Source: Ruegeria sp. HKCCSA071 (lineage in GTDB: Bacteria; Pseudomonadota; Alphaproteobacteria; Rhodobacterales; Rhodobacteraceae). Taken from it: 64,000 bases of DNA. The translations under genes were made by a program, and so were the position numbers. Below, in pieces: positions 55,802-64,000 of this stretch. The DNA is taken from positions 1-64,000 of the forward strand of contig NZ_JAEDOX010000005.1 of NCBI RefSeq assembly GCF_017872555.1. Reading direction: 5' to 3'. Numbering within the stretch: the stretch's first letter is position 1; each line of letters opens with the position of its first letter. The notes under the pieces are model-generated. The model did no database searches. It was not told the origin of the DNA and saw nothing but the letters and a program-made list of their open reading frames with translations.

Positions 55802-56241
55802 AGCGAGCCGAGGTGTATTTCGGCAAAGTGCCGGTCACCGCCATTTCCCAGTAAACAGACGGCGTCGGCGGTTTCCATCCACAGCGCTTCGTGAAACGCT
55901 TCGGTCGGCGGGCCTATGCGGCGCACGGGGCGGGCGCGATAGATCAGGCAGACCTTCTCGGCCCACAGGTCATATTCCGGCATAAAGGTGAAGCGCCGAA
56001 AGGCGCCGATCCGTCGGGGGGCCGCAATAAGCCACCCGGTCTCTTCAAAGACTTCGCGGTGCAGGGCGGTAATTGGTGATTCGCCCGGATCAATACCTCC
56101 GCCGGGCAATTGCAGGTCGGGTCCTGGCTCGGTCTGGCAGGTCAGCAAAAGGTGACTTCTGCGGGGCAAAAGTGCGTACACACCGACACGTCGCGTGTAT
56201 TTCCGCCCCGGCTCTGGGGTTTCACCGAACCGCCTGATCAT
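55798..56241 (-). CDS. Nudix hydrolase
   Basis: A protein of about 147 residues with a Nudix box: PGGGIDPGESPITALHREVF followed by EETGW, matching GX5EX7REUXEEXGU. Substrate is likely a nucleoside diphosphate derivative but is not predictable. The ATG at 56241 follows AAGGGG; the open frame extends to 56319 but overlaps the hslO start and lacks similarity. It converges with the phosphatase gene, overlapping by 4 bp. Confidence 0.8.
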   Translation of the reverse strand: MIRRFGETPEPGRKYTRRVGVYALLPRRSHLLLTCQTEPGPDLQLPGGGIDPGESPITALHREVFEETGWLIAAPRRIGAFRRFTFMPEYDLWAEKVCLIYRARPVRRIGPPTEAFHEALWMETADAVCLLGNGGDRHFAEIHLGSL

Positions 56242-56317
56242 GTATGGCCCCTTACAACCCAATCTGTTCGACCTATATGGTGCCGGTATGCCAACCTGTG
56301 GCGCGTAAGGAAACCCC

Positions 56318-57304
56318 ATGTCTCTTGGAACGAAAATCGCGTGGGACGATACAGTCCTGCCCTTTCAACTCGATGTATCGGATATGCGTGGCCGTGTGGC
56401 TCGTCTGGATGGTGTGCTGGATGGCATCCTCAAGCAGCATGACTACCCCGAACAGGTCGAGGCGCTGGTGGCCGAGATGGCCCTGCTGACCGCATTGATC
56501 GGGCAGACGGTTGCGCTGCGCTGGAAACTGTCGTTGCAGGTGCAATCCAAGGGGCCTGTGCGCATGATTGCGACCGACTATTACGCACCCAAGGCCGAAG
56601 GCCAGCCGGCGCAGATCCGGGCCTATGCCAGCTTTGACCGTGACCGGCTGACAGATGCGACACCCTTCGATCAGGTGGGCGAGGGCTATTTTGCCATCAT
56701 GATAGATCAGGGCGAAGGCACACAGCCATATCAGGGCATCACTCCGCTGACCGGGGCCTCTCTCAGCGCCTGCGCCGAGGCCTATTTTGCACAGTCTGAA
56801 CAGCTGCCTACCCGGTTCTCGCTGAGCTTTGGCAAATCGACCGAGCCCGGCGTGGATGAACACTGGCGTGCCGGGGGCATCATGTTGCAGCATATGCCCA
56901 AAGCCTCGCCATTTGCCGCCTCGGGGGAAGGCAGCGGCGAGATTCTGACTGCCAGCGATCTGGTCGACGGTGAAGAGGGCGAGAATTGGGGGCGGGTCAA
57001 TATCCTGCTGGACACGGTCGAGGATCTTGAGCTGATTGGTCCCTCGATTGCGCCGACTGATTTGTTGATCCGGCTGTTCCACGAAGAACAGCCACGGGTC
57101 TATGATGCGCAGTCCGTGCAGTTTGGTTGCACCTGCTCCGAAGACCGGGTACGGCAGAGCTTGTCGATCTATTCGGCAAAGGACCTCGAAAAGATGACGA
57201 CGCCCGAAGGTCAGGTCACCGCAGATTGCCAGTTCTGCGGCGCACATTATGTGCTTGATCCGTCAACGGTTGGCTTTGAAGCCGAAGACCGCAAGGGTGC
57301 TTGA
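56318..57304 (+). CDS. hslO: Redox-regulated chaperone Hsp33
   Basis: A 328-residue holdase activated by oxidation. The C-terminal zinc motif FGCTCSEDRVRQSL and DCQFCGAHYVLDP gives the CxC and CxxC pairs needed for the redox switch; EALVAEMALLTALIGQTVAL and IMIDQGEGTQPYQGITPL are core blocks. Start is an ATG with AAGGAAA upstream. It overlaps the next Nudix gene. Confidence 0.93.
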   Translation: MSLGTKIAWDDTVLPFQLDVSDMRGRVARLDGVLDGILKQHDYPEQVEALVAEMALLTALIGQTVALRWKLSLQVQSKGPVRMIATDYYAPKAEGQPAQIRAYASFDRDRLTDATPFDQVGEGYFAIMIDQGEGTQPYQGITPLTGASLSACAEAYFAQSEQLPTRFSLSFGKSTEPGVDEHWRAGGIMLQHMPKASPFAASGEGSGEILTASDLVDGEEGENWGRVNILLDTVEDLELIGPSIAPTDLLIRLFHEEQPRVYDAQSVQFGCTCSEDRVRQSLSIYSAKDLEKMTTPEGQVTADCQFCGAHYVLDPSTVGFEAEDRKGA

Positions 57305-57893
57305 CCCGATTGAACAGATCCGGGCGGCGCTGCGCCGTCCCGGTCACGGGTCCAGCGACTTTGACCTGAACCCGGATACCGCCCTGCCGCCCGGGCGTCG
57401 CCTGCGCCCGGCGGGGGTTCTTGTCGCAATCTCGCTTGCAGATGACACCCCTCGGGTGATCCTGACGAAACGGTCCTCAGCCCTCAAACACCATCCGGGT
57501 CAGATCGCGTTTCCAGGCGGCAAACAGGATGAAGGGGATGCGGATGTCACGGCAACGGCCCTGCGCGAAGCACAGGAAGAGATCGGCCTGCCCGCGGACC
57601 TTCCCGAAATCCTTGGTTACCTGCCGACGCATGAAACAGTCACCTCTTTCACGGTCACACCCGTGGTGGCCGTTCTTCGAAAGGGATTTCAACCTGTTCC
57701 GGAACCCGGCGAAGTCGACGAAGTCTTTTCGACCCCCCTTGCGCATCTTTTGAATCCCAAGAATTATCTGGTTGAATCGCGCCTCTGGCGCGGTCAAAAA
57801 CGCAGATATTACACAGTTCCGTACGGCCCTTATTACATATGGGGCGCGACGGCCCGCATATTGCGCGGGCTTGCAGCACGGGTGGATGAATGA
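57297..57893 (+). CDS. CoA pyrophosphatase-type Nudix hydrolase
   Basis: A protein of about 198 residues. VILTKRSSALKHHPGQIAFP and GGKQDEGDADVTATALREAQ with EEIGL combine the UPF0035 motif (LTxRSxxLRxHxGQxAFPGG) with the Nudix box, typical of NudL/Nudt7 enzymes that cleave coenzyme A. The frame is open from 57249, but a GTG at 57297 overlapping the hslO stop is the likely start. It overlaps cca by 4 bp. Confidence 0.85.
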   Translation: MLDPIEQIRAALRRPGHGSSDFDLNPDTALPPGRRLRPAGVLVAISLADDTPRVILTKRSSALKHHPGQIAFPGGKQDEGDADVTATALREAQEEIGLPADLPEILGYLPTHETVTSFTVTPVVAVLRKGFQPVPEPGEVDEVFSTPLAHLLNPKNYLVESRLWRGQKRRYYTVPYGPYYIWGATARILRGLAARVDE

Positions 57894-59044
57894 TGCAGAT
57901 TGAGGAACTTTGGGTCAGCGAACCGGCGACCCAAAAGGTATGCGCCGCCCTGACCTCATCCGGGGCGCAGGCGCTTTTTGTGGGCGGGTGCGTGCGCAAT
58001 GCGCTGCTGGGCGCGCCGGTGTCGGATATCGACATTGCCACTGACGCCCGGCCTGAACAGGTTGTCGATATGGCGCAGGCTGCGGGCCTCAAGGCTATCC
58101 CTACCGGTATCGACCATGGCACGATTACAGTGGTCAGCGCCGGTATCCCGCACGAGATCACCACTTTCCGGCGTGACGTCGAAACCGATGGTCGCCGCGC
58201 GGTCATCGCCTTTTCCGATTACGTCGAAGAAGATGCTGCGCGGCGCGACTTTACCATGAATGCACTTTATGCAAAGCCCGATGGCACTGTGTTAGACCCG
58301 CTTGGCGGGCTCCCCGACCTTCAGGCCCGGCGCGTTCGGTTCATCGGTGAGGCCGAGGACCGCATTCGCGAAGACTATCTGCGGTCACTGCGCTATTTCC
58401 GGTTTCACGCCTGGTATGGTGACCCGGATGCCGGTTTCGACCCGGATGCTCTGGCTGCCATTGGAGCCAATTTGGAAGGGCTGGCCTTGTTGTCGCGGGA
58501 ACGCGTCGGGGCCGAACTGCTGAAACTGCTGGGCGCACCCGATCCGGCCCCGGCTATTGCGACGATGCGCAGCACAGGCGTATTAGCGCAATTGCTGCCG
58601 GGCGCGGATGACCGGTCACTGGCACCTCTGATCGCTTTGGAACATGCGGCAGGTGCCGAGTCGAACCCCCTGCGCCGTCTGGCGGCAATCGCGACACCCG
58701 ATGACGCCGCAACCCTGCGCCTGAGCCGTTCGCAACTGCAACGCCTGACCAGAATGCGGAGCGAAGCGCAGTCAACCACCAGCGTGGCTGAACTGGGCTA
58801 TCGGTATGGTGACGAAGGCGGTTTGAACAAAACCCTTTTACGGTGCGCCTTTTTTGAACAGCCCTGGTCCGAAAGCTTCAGACAGGACTTGCACGCAGGT
58901 GCAGCCGCGCGTTTCCCGATACAGGCCAGGGACCTGATCCCCGGGTATACCGGCCCGGCGCTGGGCCAGAAACTGGCCGAGCTTGAAAGCCGCTGGATCG
59001 CGTCGGGTTTTGCGCTGTCACGTGAAGACTTGCTTGCAAGCTGA
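57890..59044 (+). CDS. cca: CCA tRNA nucleotidyltransferase/poly(A) polymerase family
   Basis: A 384-residue class II nucleotidyltransferase. ALFVGGCVRNALLGAPVSDI with DIDIATDARPEQVV carries the GG and D-D catalytic motifs, VEEDAARRDFTMNALYAKPD the RRDF-MNA motif and EDRIREDYLRSLRYFRFHAW the ERxxxExxx-type template region. It adds or repairs the 3' CCA of tRNAs; a poly(A) polymerase role is less likely. It is the last gene of the hslO-nudix-cca unit. Confidence 0.9.
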   Translation: MMQIEELWVSEPATQKVCAALTSSGAQALFVGGCVRNALLGAPVSDIDIATDARPEQVVDMAQAAGLKAIPTGIDHGTITVVSAGIPHEITTFRRDVETDGRRAVIAFSDYVEEDAARRDFTMNALYAKPDGTVLDPLGGLPDLQARRVRFIGEAEDRIREDYLRSLRYFRFHAWYGDPDAGFDPDALAAIGANLEGLALLSRERVGAELLKLLGAPDPAPAIATMRSTGVLAQLLPGADDRSLAPLIALEHAAGAESNPLRRLAAIATPDDAATLRLSRSQLQRLTRMRSEAQSTTSVAELGYRYGDEGGLNKTLLRCAFFEQPWSESFRQDLHAGAAARFPIQARDLIPGYTGPALGQKLAELESRWIASGFALSREDLLAS

Positions 59045-59115
59045 TGTTTAGTCTCAAAAGGGGATGACAACTTTGGCCCATTGTGGTTAGGTGCGCCCGT
59101 CACATGGATGGAGGA

Positions 59116-59148
59116 ATGCGAATGTATTACGGGATCTGGTTCGGCTAA
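59116..59148 (+). CDS. Tiny leader-like ORF upstream of ABC exporter genes
   Basis: GGAGGAA is followed by ATG-CGA-ATG, and the frame encodes MRMYYGIWFG then TAA (8 residues if started at 59122, which has the better spacing). The ribosome site is stronger than that of the downstream gene. A hairpin follows at 59156-59180. The aromatic, Trp-containing peptide and hairpin suggest a regulatory leader, but it may also be chance. It is too short for similarity. Confidence 0.35.
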   Translation: MRMYYGIWFG

Positions 59149-59155
59149 AGCCGGG

Positions 59156-59180
59156 ACACTTGCCCCGTAAAGGGTGGTGT
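59156..59180 (+). promoter_or_regulatory. Hairpin after the tiny ORF, possible attenuator
   Basis: ACAC-T-TGCCC (59156-59165) pairs with GGGTG-GTGT (59172-59180) with one bulge and a CGTAAA loop, giving nine pairs including two G-T pairs. No U-run follows directly, so it is more a possible translational or Rho-linked structure than an intrinsic terminator. Confidence 0.3.
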
Positions 59181-59235
59181 TCAGGCGCCATCTGTCTTCG
59201 CACGTCTTTTTCTTTGCTCAATCGGAGCACACTCC

Positions 59236-61074
59236 ATGTTTCGCTATTTCGAAAACCTTGTTGACCCTTTTGTCGCCTATCATGAGGCCGACACGCCGCC
59301 GACCCGGCTATGGCCGTTCCTGCTGGACTATTCGCGCCCGTTCTACCGGGTCTTTGTCTGGGCTGCGCTGATTTCCATCATCGTCGCCGGTGTCGAAATC
59401 GGGTTGATCTATTATATGGGTCGCGTCGTCGACCTGTTGGGCGGTACCCCGACCGAGGTGTGGCAGAACCACGGGACCGAGCTGCTGTTGATCGCGGCCT
59501 TTGTCCTGTTTCTGCGCCCTTTGTTGCATCTGGTCGACGTACTGATCCTGAACAACACGATCCTACCGAACTTTGGCACTCTGATCCGCTGGCGCGCCCA
59601 TAAGCACGTTCTGCGTCAGTCGGTTGGCTGGTTCGAGAATGATTTTGCCGGACGGATTGCCAACCGGATCATGCAGACACCGCCCGCGGCGGGTGAAGTG
59701 ATCTTTCAGGTCTTTGACGCGATTTCCTTTTCACTTGCCTACCTAATCGGGGCGGCGATCCTGCTTTATGCTGCGGATGCGCGCCTGCTGATCCCGCTGC
59801 TGGTCTGGTTTGCGTTCTACGCGATGCTGGTGCGCTGGACTGTTCACCGTGTCGGGCCGGCGTCCAAGGCGGCATCCGATGCGCGGTCAACCGTCACGGG
59901 CCGCGTCGTGGACAGCTATACCAACATTCATTCCGTCAAGATGTTCGCCCATGGCCCGCAAGAGCTGGACTATGCCCGTGAAGCGATCGAGGAAACCCGC
60001 CGGACATTCCAGATCGAGATGCGGATTTTCACCATCATGGATGCGGTTCTGGTTACCCTGAACGGGGTGCTGATCGTAGGTGTCGTGGGCTGGGCAATTG
60101 CCCTGTGGATGCAGGGTTCCGCTTCGGTTGGCGTCGTTGCGGCAGCAACCGCGCTGACCCTGCGCCTGAACGCCATGACCGGATGGATCATGTGGGCGCT
60201 GACCAGCTTTTTCCGCCAGCTTGGTATAGTGGCCGAGGGGATGGAGACCATCGCGCAACCCATCGACCTGCTTGACGCGCGCGAAGCCAAACCCCTGCGC
60301 TTGACCAGGGGTGAGATCCGGATCCGCGATCTCTCGCACCATTACGGGCGCGAGGCCGGTGGGCTTGACCACATCAACCTGACCATTCAGCCCGGCGAAA
60401 AGGTCGGTCTCATTGGGCGGTCGGGTGCCGGGAAATCGACCCTGGTAAAGTTGCTTTTGCGGTTTTATGACGTCGAACGCGGTGCCATTCTGATCGATGA
60501 TCAGAACATTGCGGGTGTCACACAGGACAGCCTGCGCAGCCATATCGGCATGGTCCAGCAAGACAGTGCGCTGCTGCACCGGTCTGTGCGTGACAACATC
60601 CTTTACGGTCGCCCGGATGCGACCGAGGCGCAGATGATTGCCGCAGCCAAACAGGCCGAAGCGCACGCGTTCATCCTTGACCTGCAAGACCCGCAGGGGC
60701 GCACCGGGTACGACGCGCATGTGGGTGAGCGGGGCGTAAAGCTGTCCGGTGGTCAGCGGCAGCGGATAACGCTGGCCCGCGTGATCCTGAAGGACGCACC
60801 AATCCTCTTGCTGGACGAGGCGACATCGGCGTTGGATTCCGAGGTCGAAGCGTCAATTCAGGAAACGCTCTACGGAATGATGCAGGGCAAGACCGTGATT
60901 GCCATCGCGCACCGGCTCAGCACCATTGCGCAAATGGACCGCATTCTGGTGATGGACGGGGGCTGCATCGTCGAAGAGGGCGCGCATTCTGATCTTCTGG
61001 CACAGGGTGGCCTTTACGCGCAGTTCTGGGCGCGGCAATCTGGCGGCTTCATGAACCCGGAGGCCGCTGAATGA
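59236..61074 (+). CDS. ABC exporter half-transporter (permease-ATPase fusion) 1
   Basis: A 612-residue type IV ABC exporter. Residues about 1-330 hold six membrane segments (for example FVWAALISIIVAGVEIGLIY, LSFSLAYLIGAAILLYA-type region). The ATPase domain has VGLIGRSGAGKSTLVKLLLR (Walker A), GMVQQDSALLHRSVRDNILY (Q-loop), VKLSGGQRQRITLARVILKD (signature) and PILLLDEATSALDSEVEASI (Walker B). It overlaps the next transporter by 4 bp, and the two are about equally long and similar, so they probably form a heterodimer. Substrate is unknown; lipids, peptides or drugs are exported by relatives. Confidence 0.88.
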   Translation: MFRYFENLVDPFVAYHEADTPPTRLWPFLLDYSRPFYRVFVWAALISIIVAGVEIGLIYYMGRVVDLLGGTPTEVWQNHGTELLLIAAFVLFLRPLLHLVDVLILNNTILPNFGTLIRWRAHKHVLRQSVGWFENDFAGRIANRIMQTPPAAGEVIFQVFDAISFSLAYLIGAAILLYAADARLLIPLLVWFAFYAMLVRWTVHRVGPASKAASDARSTVTGRVVDSYTNIHSVKMFAHGPQELDYAREAIEETRRTFQIEMRIFTIMDAVLVTLNGVLIVGVVGWAIALWMQGSASVGVVAAATALTLRLNAMTGWIMWALTSFFRQLGIVAEGMETIAQPIDLLDAREAKPLRLTRGEIRIRDLSHHYGREAGGLDHINLTIQPGEKVGLIGRSGAGKSTLVKLLLRFYDVERGAILIDDQNIAGVTQDSLRSHIGMVQQDSALLHRSVRDNILYGRPDATEAQMIAAAKQAEAHAFILDLQDPQGRTGYDAHVGERGVKLSGGQRQRITLARVILKDAPILLLDEATSALDSEVEASIQETLYGMMQGKTVIAIAHRLSTIAQMDRILVMDGGCIVEEGAHSDLLAQGGLYAQFWARQSGGFMNPEAAE

Positions 61075-62903
61075 AGATCGCCGATCTCATCTATCCGTTC
61101 AGGACCACTGAAACGCCCCCGCCACAGACATTGGGGGCGTTCATTCGCTGGAGCCTTTCGGGCGCCTGGCCCATGCTGTTTGTCGCCGCGTTCTTTTCGG
61201 CCCTGGCAGGCGCGATGGAGGCTGGAACAGCGTGGATTCTGGGGCGTGTGATTGATGTGGCAACATCCAGCGGGCCCGAGCACTTCATGACCGCCGGGAA
61301 TATGTGGATGATCTTTGGGGCGGTGGTGTTTTTCGTGTTGCTGCGCCCGATCCTGTTTGGGCTGTCTTCGATTTCCAACAACTATATCGTGATGCCCAAC
61401 ATCACGCCTTTGGTGCTGGCCAAGCTGAACCGCTGGACGTTGGGCCAGTCTGTCACCTATTTCGACGATGATTTCGCCGGGCGCATTGCCCAGAAACAGA
61501 TGCAGACGTCGAACGCCATGGCCTCGGTCGTGTCCGAAACGATCAGTGCGATTGTGTTTGCCTTGGCGTCACTGGTGGGCTCTTTGCTTTTGTTAGGGTC
61601 TATTCATCCTTTGGTGATGCTGCCTTTTGCGGCCTGGCTGGTGGTCTATTTCCTGCTTGTGCGCTGGTACCTGCCGCGTATTCGTATGCGCTCGGCCGCA
61701 CGTGCGGGCGCGCGGGCGATGGTTTCCGGGCAGGTGGTCGACACGATCACCAACATCAAAACCGTCAAGCTATTTGCACACTCGGATTTCGAAGATCAGG
61801 CCGCGCGGCATTCAATGGTCGAGTTGCGGAAAAAATCGCTGGCATTCGGCAAGCTGTCGGCCAGTTTCCGGTTCGTCCTGATGGCGCTTGCCGGTATTCT
61901 GCCTGTTCTTCTGCTGGGGGCGACGCTGTGGTTGTGGCAGTTCGGAACGGCGACCGCCGGTGACATCGTTGCCGCTGGTGCGGTGTCGGTCCGGATTTCG
62001 CAGATGACCGGATGGGTCAGCTTCACGTTGATGGGCCTCTACGCCAATGTGGGCGAGATTGAAAACGGAATGAAGGCGCTGGCCAAACGGGACAGGGTCG
62101 AAGATGCGCGCAGCGCGAAAGATCTTGATGTGACCGAAGGGGCCATCGCGTTCGAAGATGTCAGTTTTGCATACGGCCGGGACGTCGGCGGTGTTACGGA
62201 CCTGACGCTAAGTGTGAAACCGGGCGAGAAGTTGGGAATTGTCGGTGCCTCAGGGGCGGGCAAATCAACACTCGTTTCGCTTCTTCTTCGGCTCTATGAC
62301 AGGGAAAACGGCGCCATTAGCATCGATGGGCAGGACGTGTCGCAAGTCACCCAAGACAGTTTGCGCCGCCAGATCGGCATGGTCACGCAGGAAACGGCGA
62401 TGTTCAACCGGTCTGCCCGCGAAAACATCCTCTATGGCCGCCCGGACGCGTCCGAGGCCGAGTTGATCGAAGCGGCAATCAAGGCCGAAGCGCATGACTT
62501 CATCCTGAGCCTCAAGGACGCCCAGGGCCGCACCGGCTATGACGCTCATTTGGGCGAGCGCGGCGTAAAGCTCAGCGGCGGCCAAAGGCAACGGATCGCC
62601 CTGGCTCGCGCCATTCTCAAGGATGCGCCCATTCTGGTTCTGGACGAAGCAACTTCGGCCCTTGATTCCGAGGTCGAGGCGTCGATTCAGTCGGCGCTTC
62701 ATCGGGTGATGCAGGGAAAAACCGTTCTGGCCATCGCTCACAGATTGTCGACACTCAGCGAGATGGACCGGATCATCGTTCTGGATCAGGGGCAAATCGT
62801 GGAAACCGGAACTCACGAGGATCTTTTGGATCAGGGGGGGCTTTATGCCCGGTTCTGGCATCGGCAATCTGGTGGCTTCATTCAGGCGGAAGCTGCCGAA
62901 TAA
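61071..62903 (+). CDS. ABC exporter half-transporter (permease-ATPase fusion) 2
   Basis: A 610-residue homologue of the upstream protein with the same layout: membrane domain (LWLWQFGTATAGDIVAAGAV near helix 5-6), then LGIVGASGAGKSTLVSLLLR, GMVTQETAMFNRSARENILY, VKLSGGQRQRIALARAILKD and PILVLDEATSALDSEVEASI. Both copies keep all catalytic motifs, so a pair with two functional sites is expected. Sequence similarity between the two suggests tandem duplication. It ends 39 bp before the methyltransferase gene. Confidence 0.88.
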   Translation: MKIADLIYPFRTTETPPPQTLGAFIRWSLSGAWPMLFVAAFFSALAGAMEAGTAWILGRVIDVATSSGPEHFMTAGNMWMIFGAVVFFVLLRPILFGLSSISNNYIVMPNITPLVLAKLNRWTLGQSVTYFDDDFAGRIAQKQMQTSNAMASVVSETISAIVFALASLVGSLLLLGSIHPLVMLPFAAWLVVYFLLVRWYLPRIRMRSAARAGARAMVSGQVVDTITNIKTVKLFAHSDFEDQAARHSMVELRKKSLAFGKLSASFRFVLMALAGILPVLLLGATLWLWQFGTATAGDIVAAGAVSVRISQMTGWVSFTLMGLYANVGEIENGMKALAKRDRVEDARSAKDLDVTEGAIAFEDVSFAYGRDVGGVTDLTLSVKPGEKLGIVGASGAGKSTLVSLLLRLYDRENGAISIDGQDVSQVTQDSLRRQIGMVTQETAMFNRSARENILYGRPDASEAELIEAAIKAEAHDFILSLKDAQGRTGYDAHLGERGVKLSGGQRQRIALARAILKDAPILVLDEATSALDSEVEASIQSALHRVMQGKTVLAIAHRLSTLSEMDRIIVLDQGQIVETGTHEDLLDQGGLYARFWHRQSGGFIQAEAAE

Positions 62904-62942
62904 GGGTTTTGTTGCACCCAAAGCCCGGATATCAGGCCCCTC

Positions 62943-64000
62943 ATGACGCAGAAATACACAATCACCCGGCTTGGCCATCAGGGCGACGGCATCGCTGATG
63001 GGCCCGTTTACGCTCCGCGCACCCTTCCGGGTGAGATCGTTAGCGGCACCCTTGTTGATCAGGTGCTGACCGATATCCGTGTCGAAGTACCGTCTGATGA
63101 CCGGGTAAAGGCCCCGTGTCGCCATTACAAAGCTTGCGGCGGCTGCCAGCTGCAACACGCCTCTGATGCGTTTGTCGCCGACTGGAAACTGAGCATTGTC
63201 CGCAACGCCCTGTCCGCGCAGGGGCTTGAGGCGCCGATGCGTCCGATACACACATCACCCGAACACTCACGCCGACGCGCCACGGTTGCCGTCAGGCGGA
63301 CCAAGAAAGGCACATTGGCAGGGTTCCATGGACGTGCGTCGGATATGATCACCGAAATCCCGGATTGCCGTTTGCTCGACCCGGCCCTGATCGCCGCAAT
63401 TCCTGTGGCCGAGGCGCTGGCGGTTCTGGGAGGCAGCCGCAAGGACGTCTTGGCCGTCACGCTCACCCTGTCCGAGGGCGGGATGGATGTGGCCGTCAAG
63501 GGCGGCAAGCCCTTGGATGGGCCGCTGGAACAGGCACTCGCGCAAGCGACCGAAAATCACGGTCTGGCGCGGCTCAGCTGGGATGGTGAAGTGATCGCCA
63601 TGCGCCACGCTCCGGTTCAGCGCTTTGGGGCCGCTGCCGTCACGCCGCCGCCCGGTGCCTTCCTTCAGGCGACCAAGGACGGAGAACAGGCTCTATTACA
63701 GGCCGTTTCCGAGGCGACGCAGGGTGCGAAACGAATTGTTGACCTGTTTGCGGGCAGCGGCACATTCTCATTGCCTCTGGCAGAAAAAGCCGAGGTTCAC
63801 GCGGTCGAAGGTGCAGCAGACATGGTGCAGGCACTGGATCAGGGCTGGCGCAGGGCGCAAGGTCTGAAACGCGTGACGACCGAGGCCCGCGACCTGTTCC
63901 GTCGTCCATTGATGCCGGACGAACTGAAATCGTTTGACGCAATCGTTCTGGACCCGCCCCGCGCCGGTGCCGATGCACAGGTGGCCGAGCTGGCACAGGC
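62943..64000 (+). CDS. Class I SAM-dependent RNA (uracil-5) methyltransferase, 5' part
   Basis: The gene runs off the window end; 352 codons are present. An N-terminal TRAM-like region (TITRLGHQGDGIADGPVYAP) is followed by APCRHYKACGGCQLQH, the Cys set of the RlmD/RumA iron-sulfur cluster, then RIVDLFAGSGTFSLPLAEKA (SAM motif I) and FDAIVLDPPRAGADAQ (the DPPR catalytic-region motif). This is the RumA/TrmA family, methylating C5 of uridine in 23S rRNA or tRNA. The catalytic Cys region lies beyond the window. RlmD, RlmC or TrmFO-independent TrmA cannot be told apart here. Confidence 0.85.
   Translation, partial: MTQKYTITRLGHQGDGIADGPVYAPRTLPGEIVSGTLVDQVLTDIRVEVPSDDRVKAPCRHYKACGGCQLQHASDAFVADWKLSIVRNALSAQGLEAPMRPIHTSPEHSRRRATVAVRRTKKGTLAGFHGRASDMITEIPDCRLLDPALIAAIPVAEALAVLGGSRKDVLAVTLTLSEGGMDVAVKGGKPLDGPLEQALAQATENHGLARLSWDGEVIAMRHAPVQRFGAAAVTPPPGAFLQATKDGEQALLQAVSEATQGAKRIVDLFAGSGTFSLPLAEKAEVHAVEGAADMVQALDQGWRRAQGLKRVTTEARDLFRRPLMPDELKSFDAIVLDPPRAGADAQVAELAQ

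Overview
The window looks like a chromosomal segment of an alphaproteobacterium of the Rhodobacteraceae (Roseobacter-type). This rests on recognised protein families, on the block maf/aroE/coaE/dnaQ/secB lying divergent to hemJ/rho/mnmE/mnmG/rsmG/parA/parB (an origin-proximal order I know from this group and, in part, from Caulobacter), and on two perfect alphaproteobacterial-type parS palindromes. Core genes are dense and GC-rich. The first ~18 kb is accessory.

Region 1 (1-19,040) is a surface-glycan island broken up by insertion sequences. It opens with the 3' end of a glucose-1-phosphate thymidylyltransferase gene and a RgpF-like gene. Between ~1,770 and 4,745 lies a pile of decayed IS3, IS21 and IS110 fragments around one intact methyltransferase gene. 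A tightly packed operon (5,033-15,146) follows: a two-domain GT4/RgpF glycosyltransferase, a sugar nucleotide epimerase/dehydratase, a methyltransferase, a PglD-like acyltransferase, a beta-propeller protein of unknown role, a FemAB-like acyltransferase, FdtA, FdtB and a second glycosyltransferase. FdtA, FdtB and a hexapeptide acyltransferase, with the RmlA end nearby, point to dTDP-3-amino-3,6-dideoxyhexose (Fuc3NAc/Qui3NAc type) synthesis. An IS3 element, itself split by an intact IS110-family element (15,505-17,133), separates this operon from a family-2 glycosyltransferase gene.

The most interesting accessory signal is in the IS elements. The intact IS110 element has 9-bp subterminal inverted repeats set 8 nt inside each end, as in the IS1111 subgroup. 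It sits exactly at the codons for the conserved Asp-Asn|Gly-(Thr/Ser)-Glu-Phe motif of an IS3 transposase. A decayed end of a related element at 4,287-4,419 abuts the same motif of a different IS3 transposase. This suggests an RNA-guided IS1111-type element that targets the catalytic motif of other transposons.

Region 2 (19,423-30,596) holds housekeeping genes: hisN, a Na/Pi cotransporter, a lipoprotein hydrolase, an MFS transporter, smr, mltA, a Tim44-domain protein, fxsA, secB, then the minus-strand operon maf-aroE-coaE-dnaQ.

Region 3 (30,597-31,000) is a 404-bp divergent intergenic stretch with a perfect DnaA box, several near matches and AT-rich tracts. It is my candidate chromosomal replication origin. 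Rightward from it run hemJ, rho, mnmE, mnmG, rsmG, parA and parB, with one parS at the start of mnmG and one inside rsmG.

Region 4 (38,363-64,000) continues with hemW-rdgB-rph (minus) facing hrcA-grpE (plus), mutS and maeB diverging, a PfkB kinase, periplasmic msrA, an SCP2 protein, a DUF1810 protein, argG, a membrane protein, ilvA, an HPt protein opposite a receiver-PP2C phosphatase, Nudix hydrolases, hslO, cca, a tiny leader-like ORF with a hairpin, a pair of ABC exporter half-transporters, and the start of a 23S rRNA/tRNA uracil methyltransferase gene cut by the window end. I recognised no tRNA, rRNA or CRISPR array.
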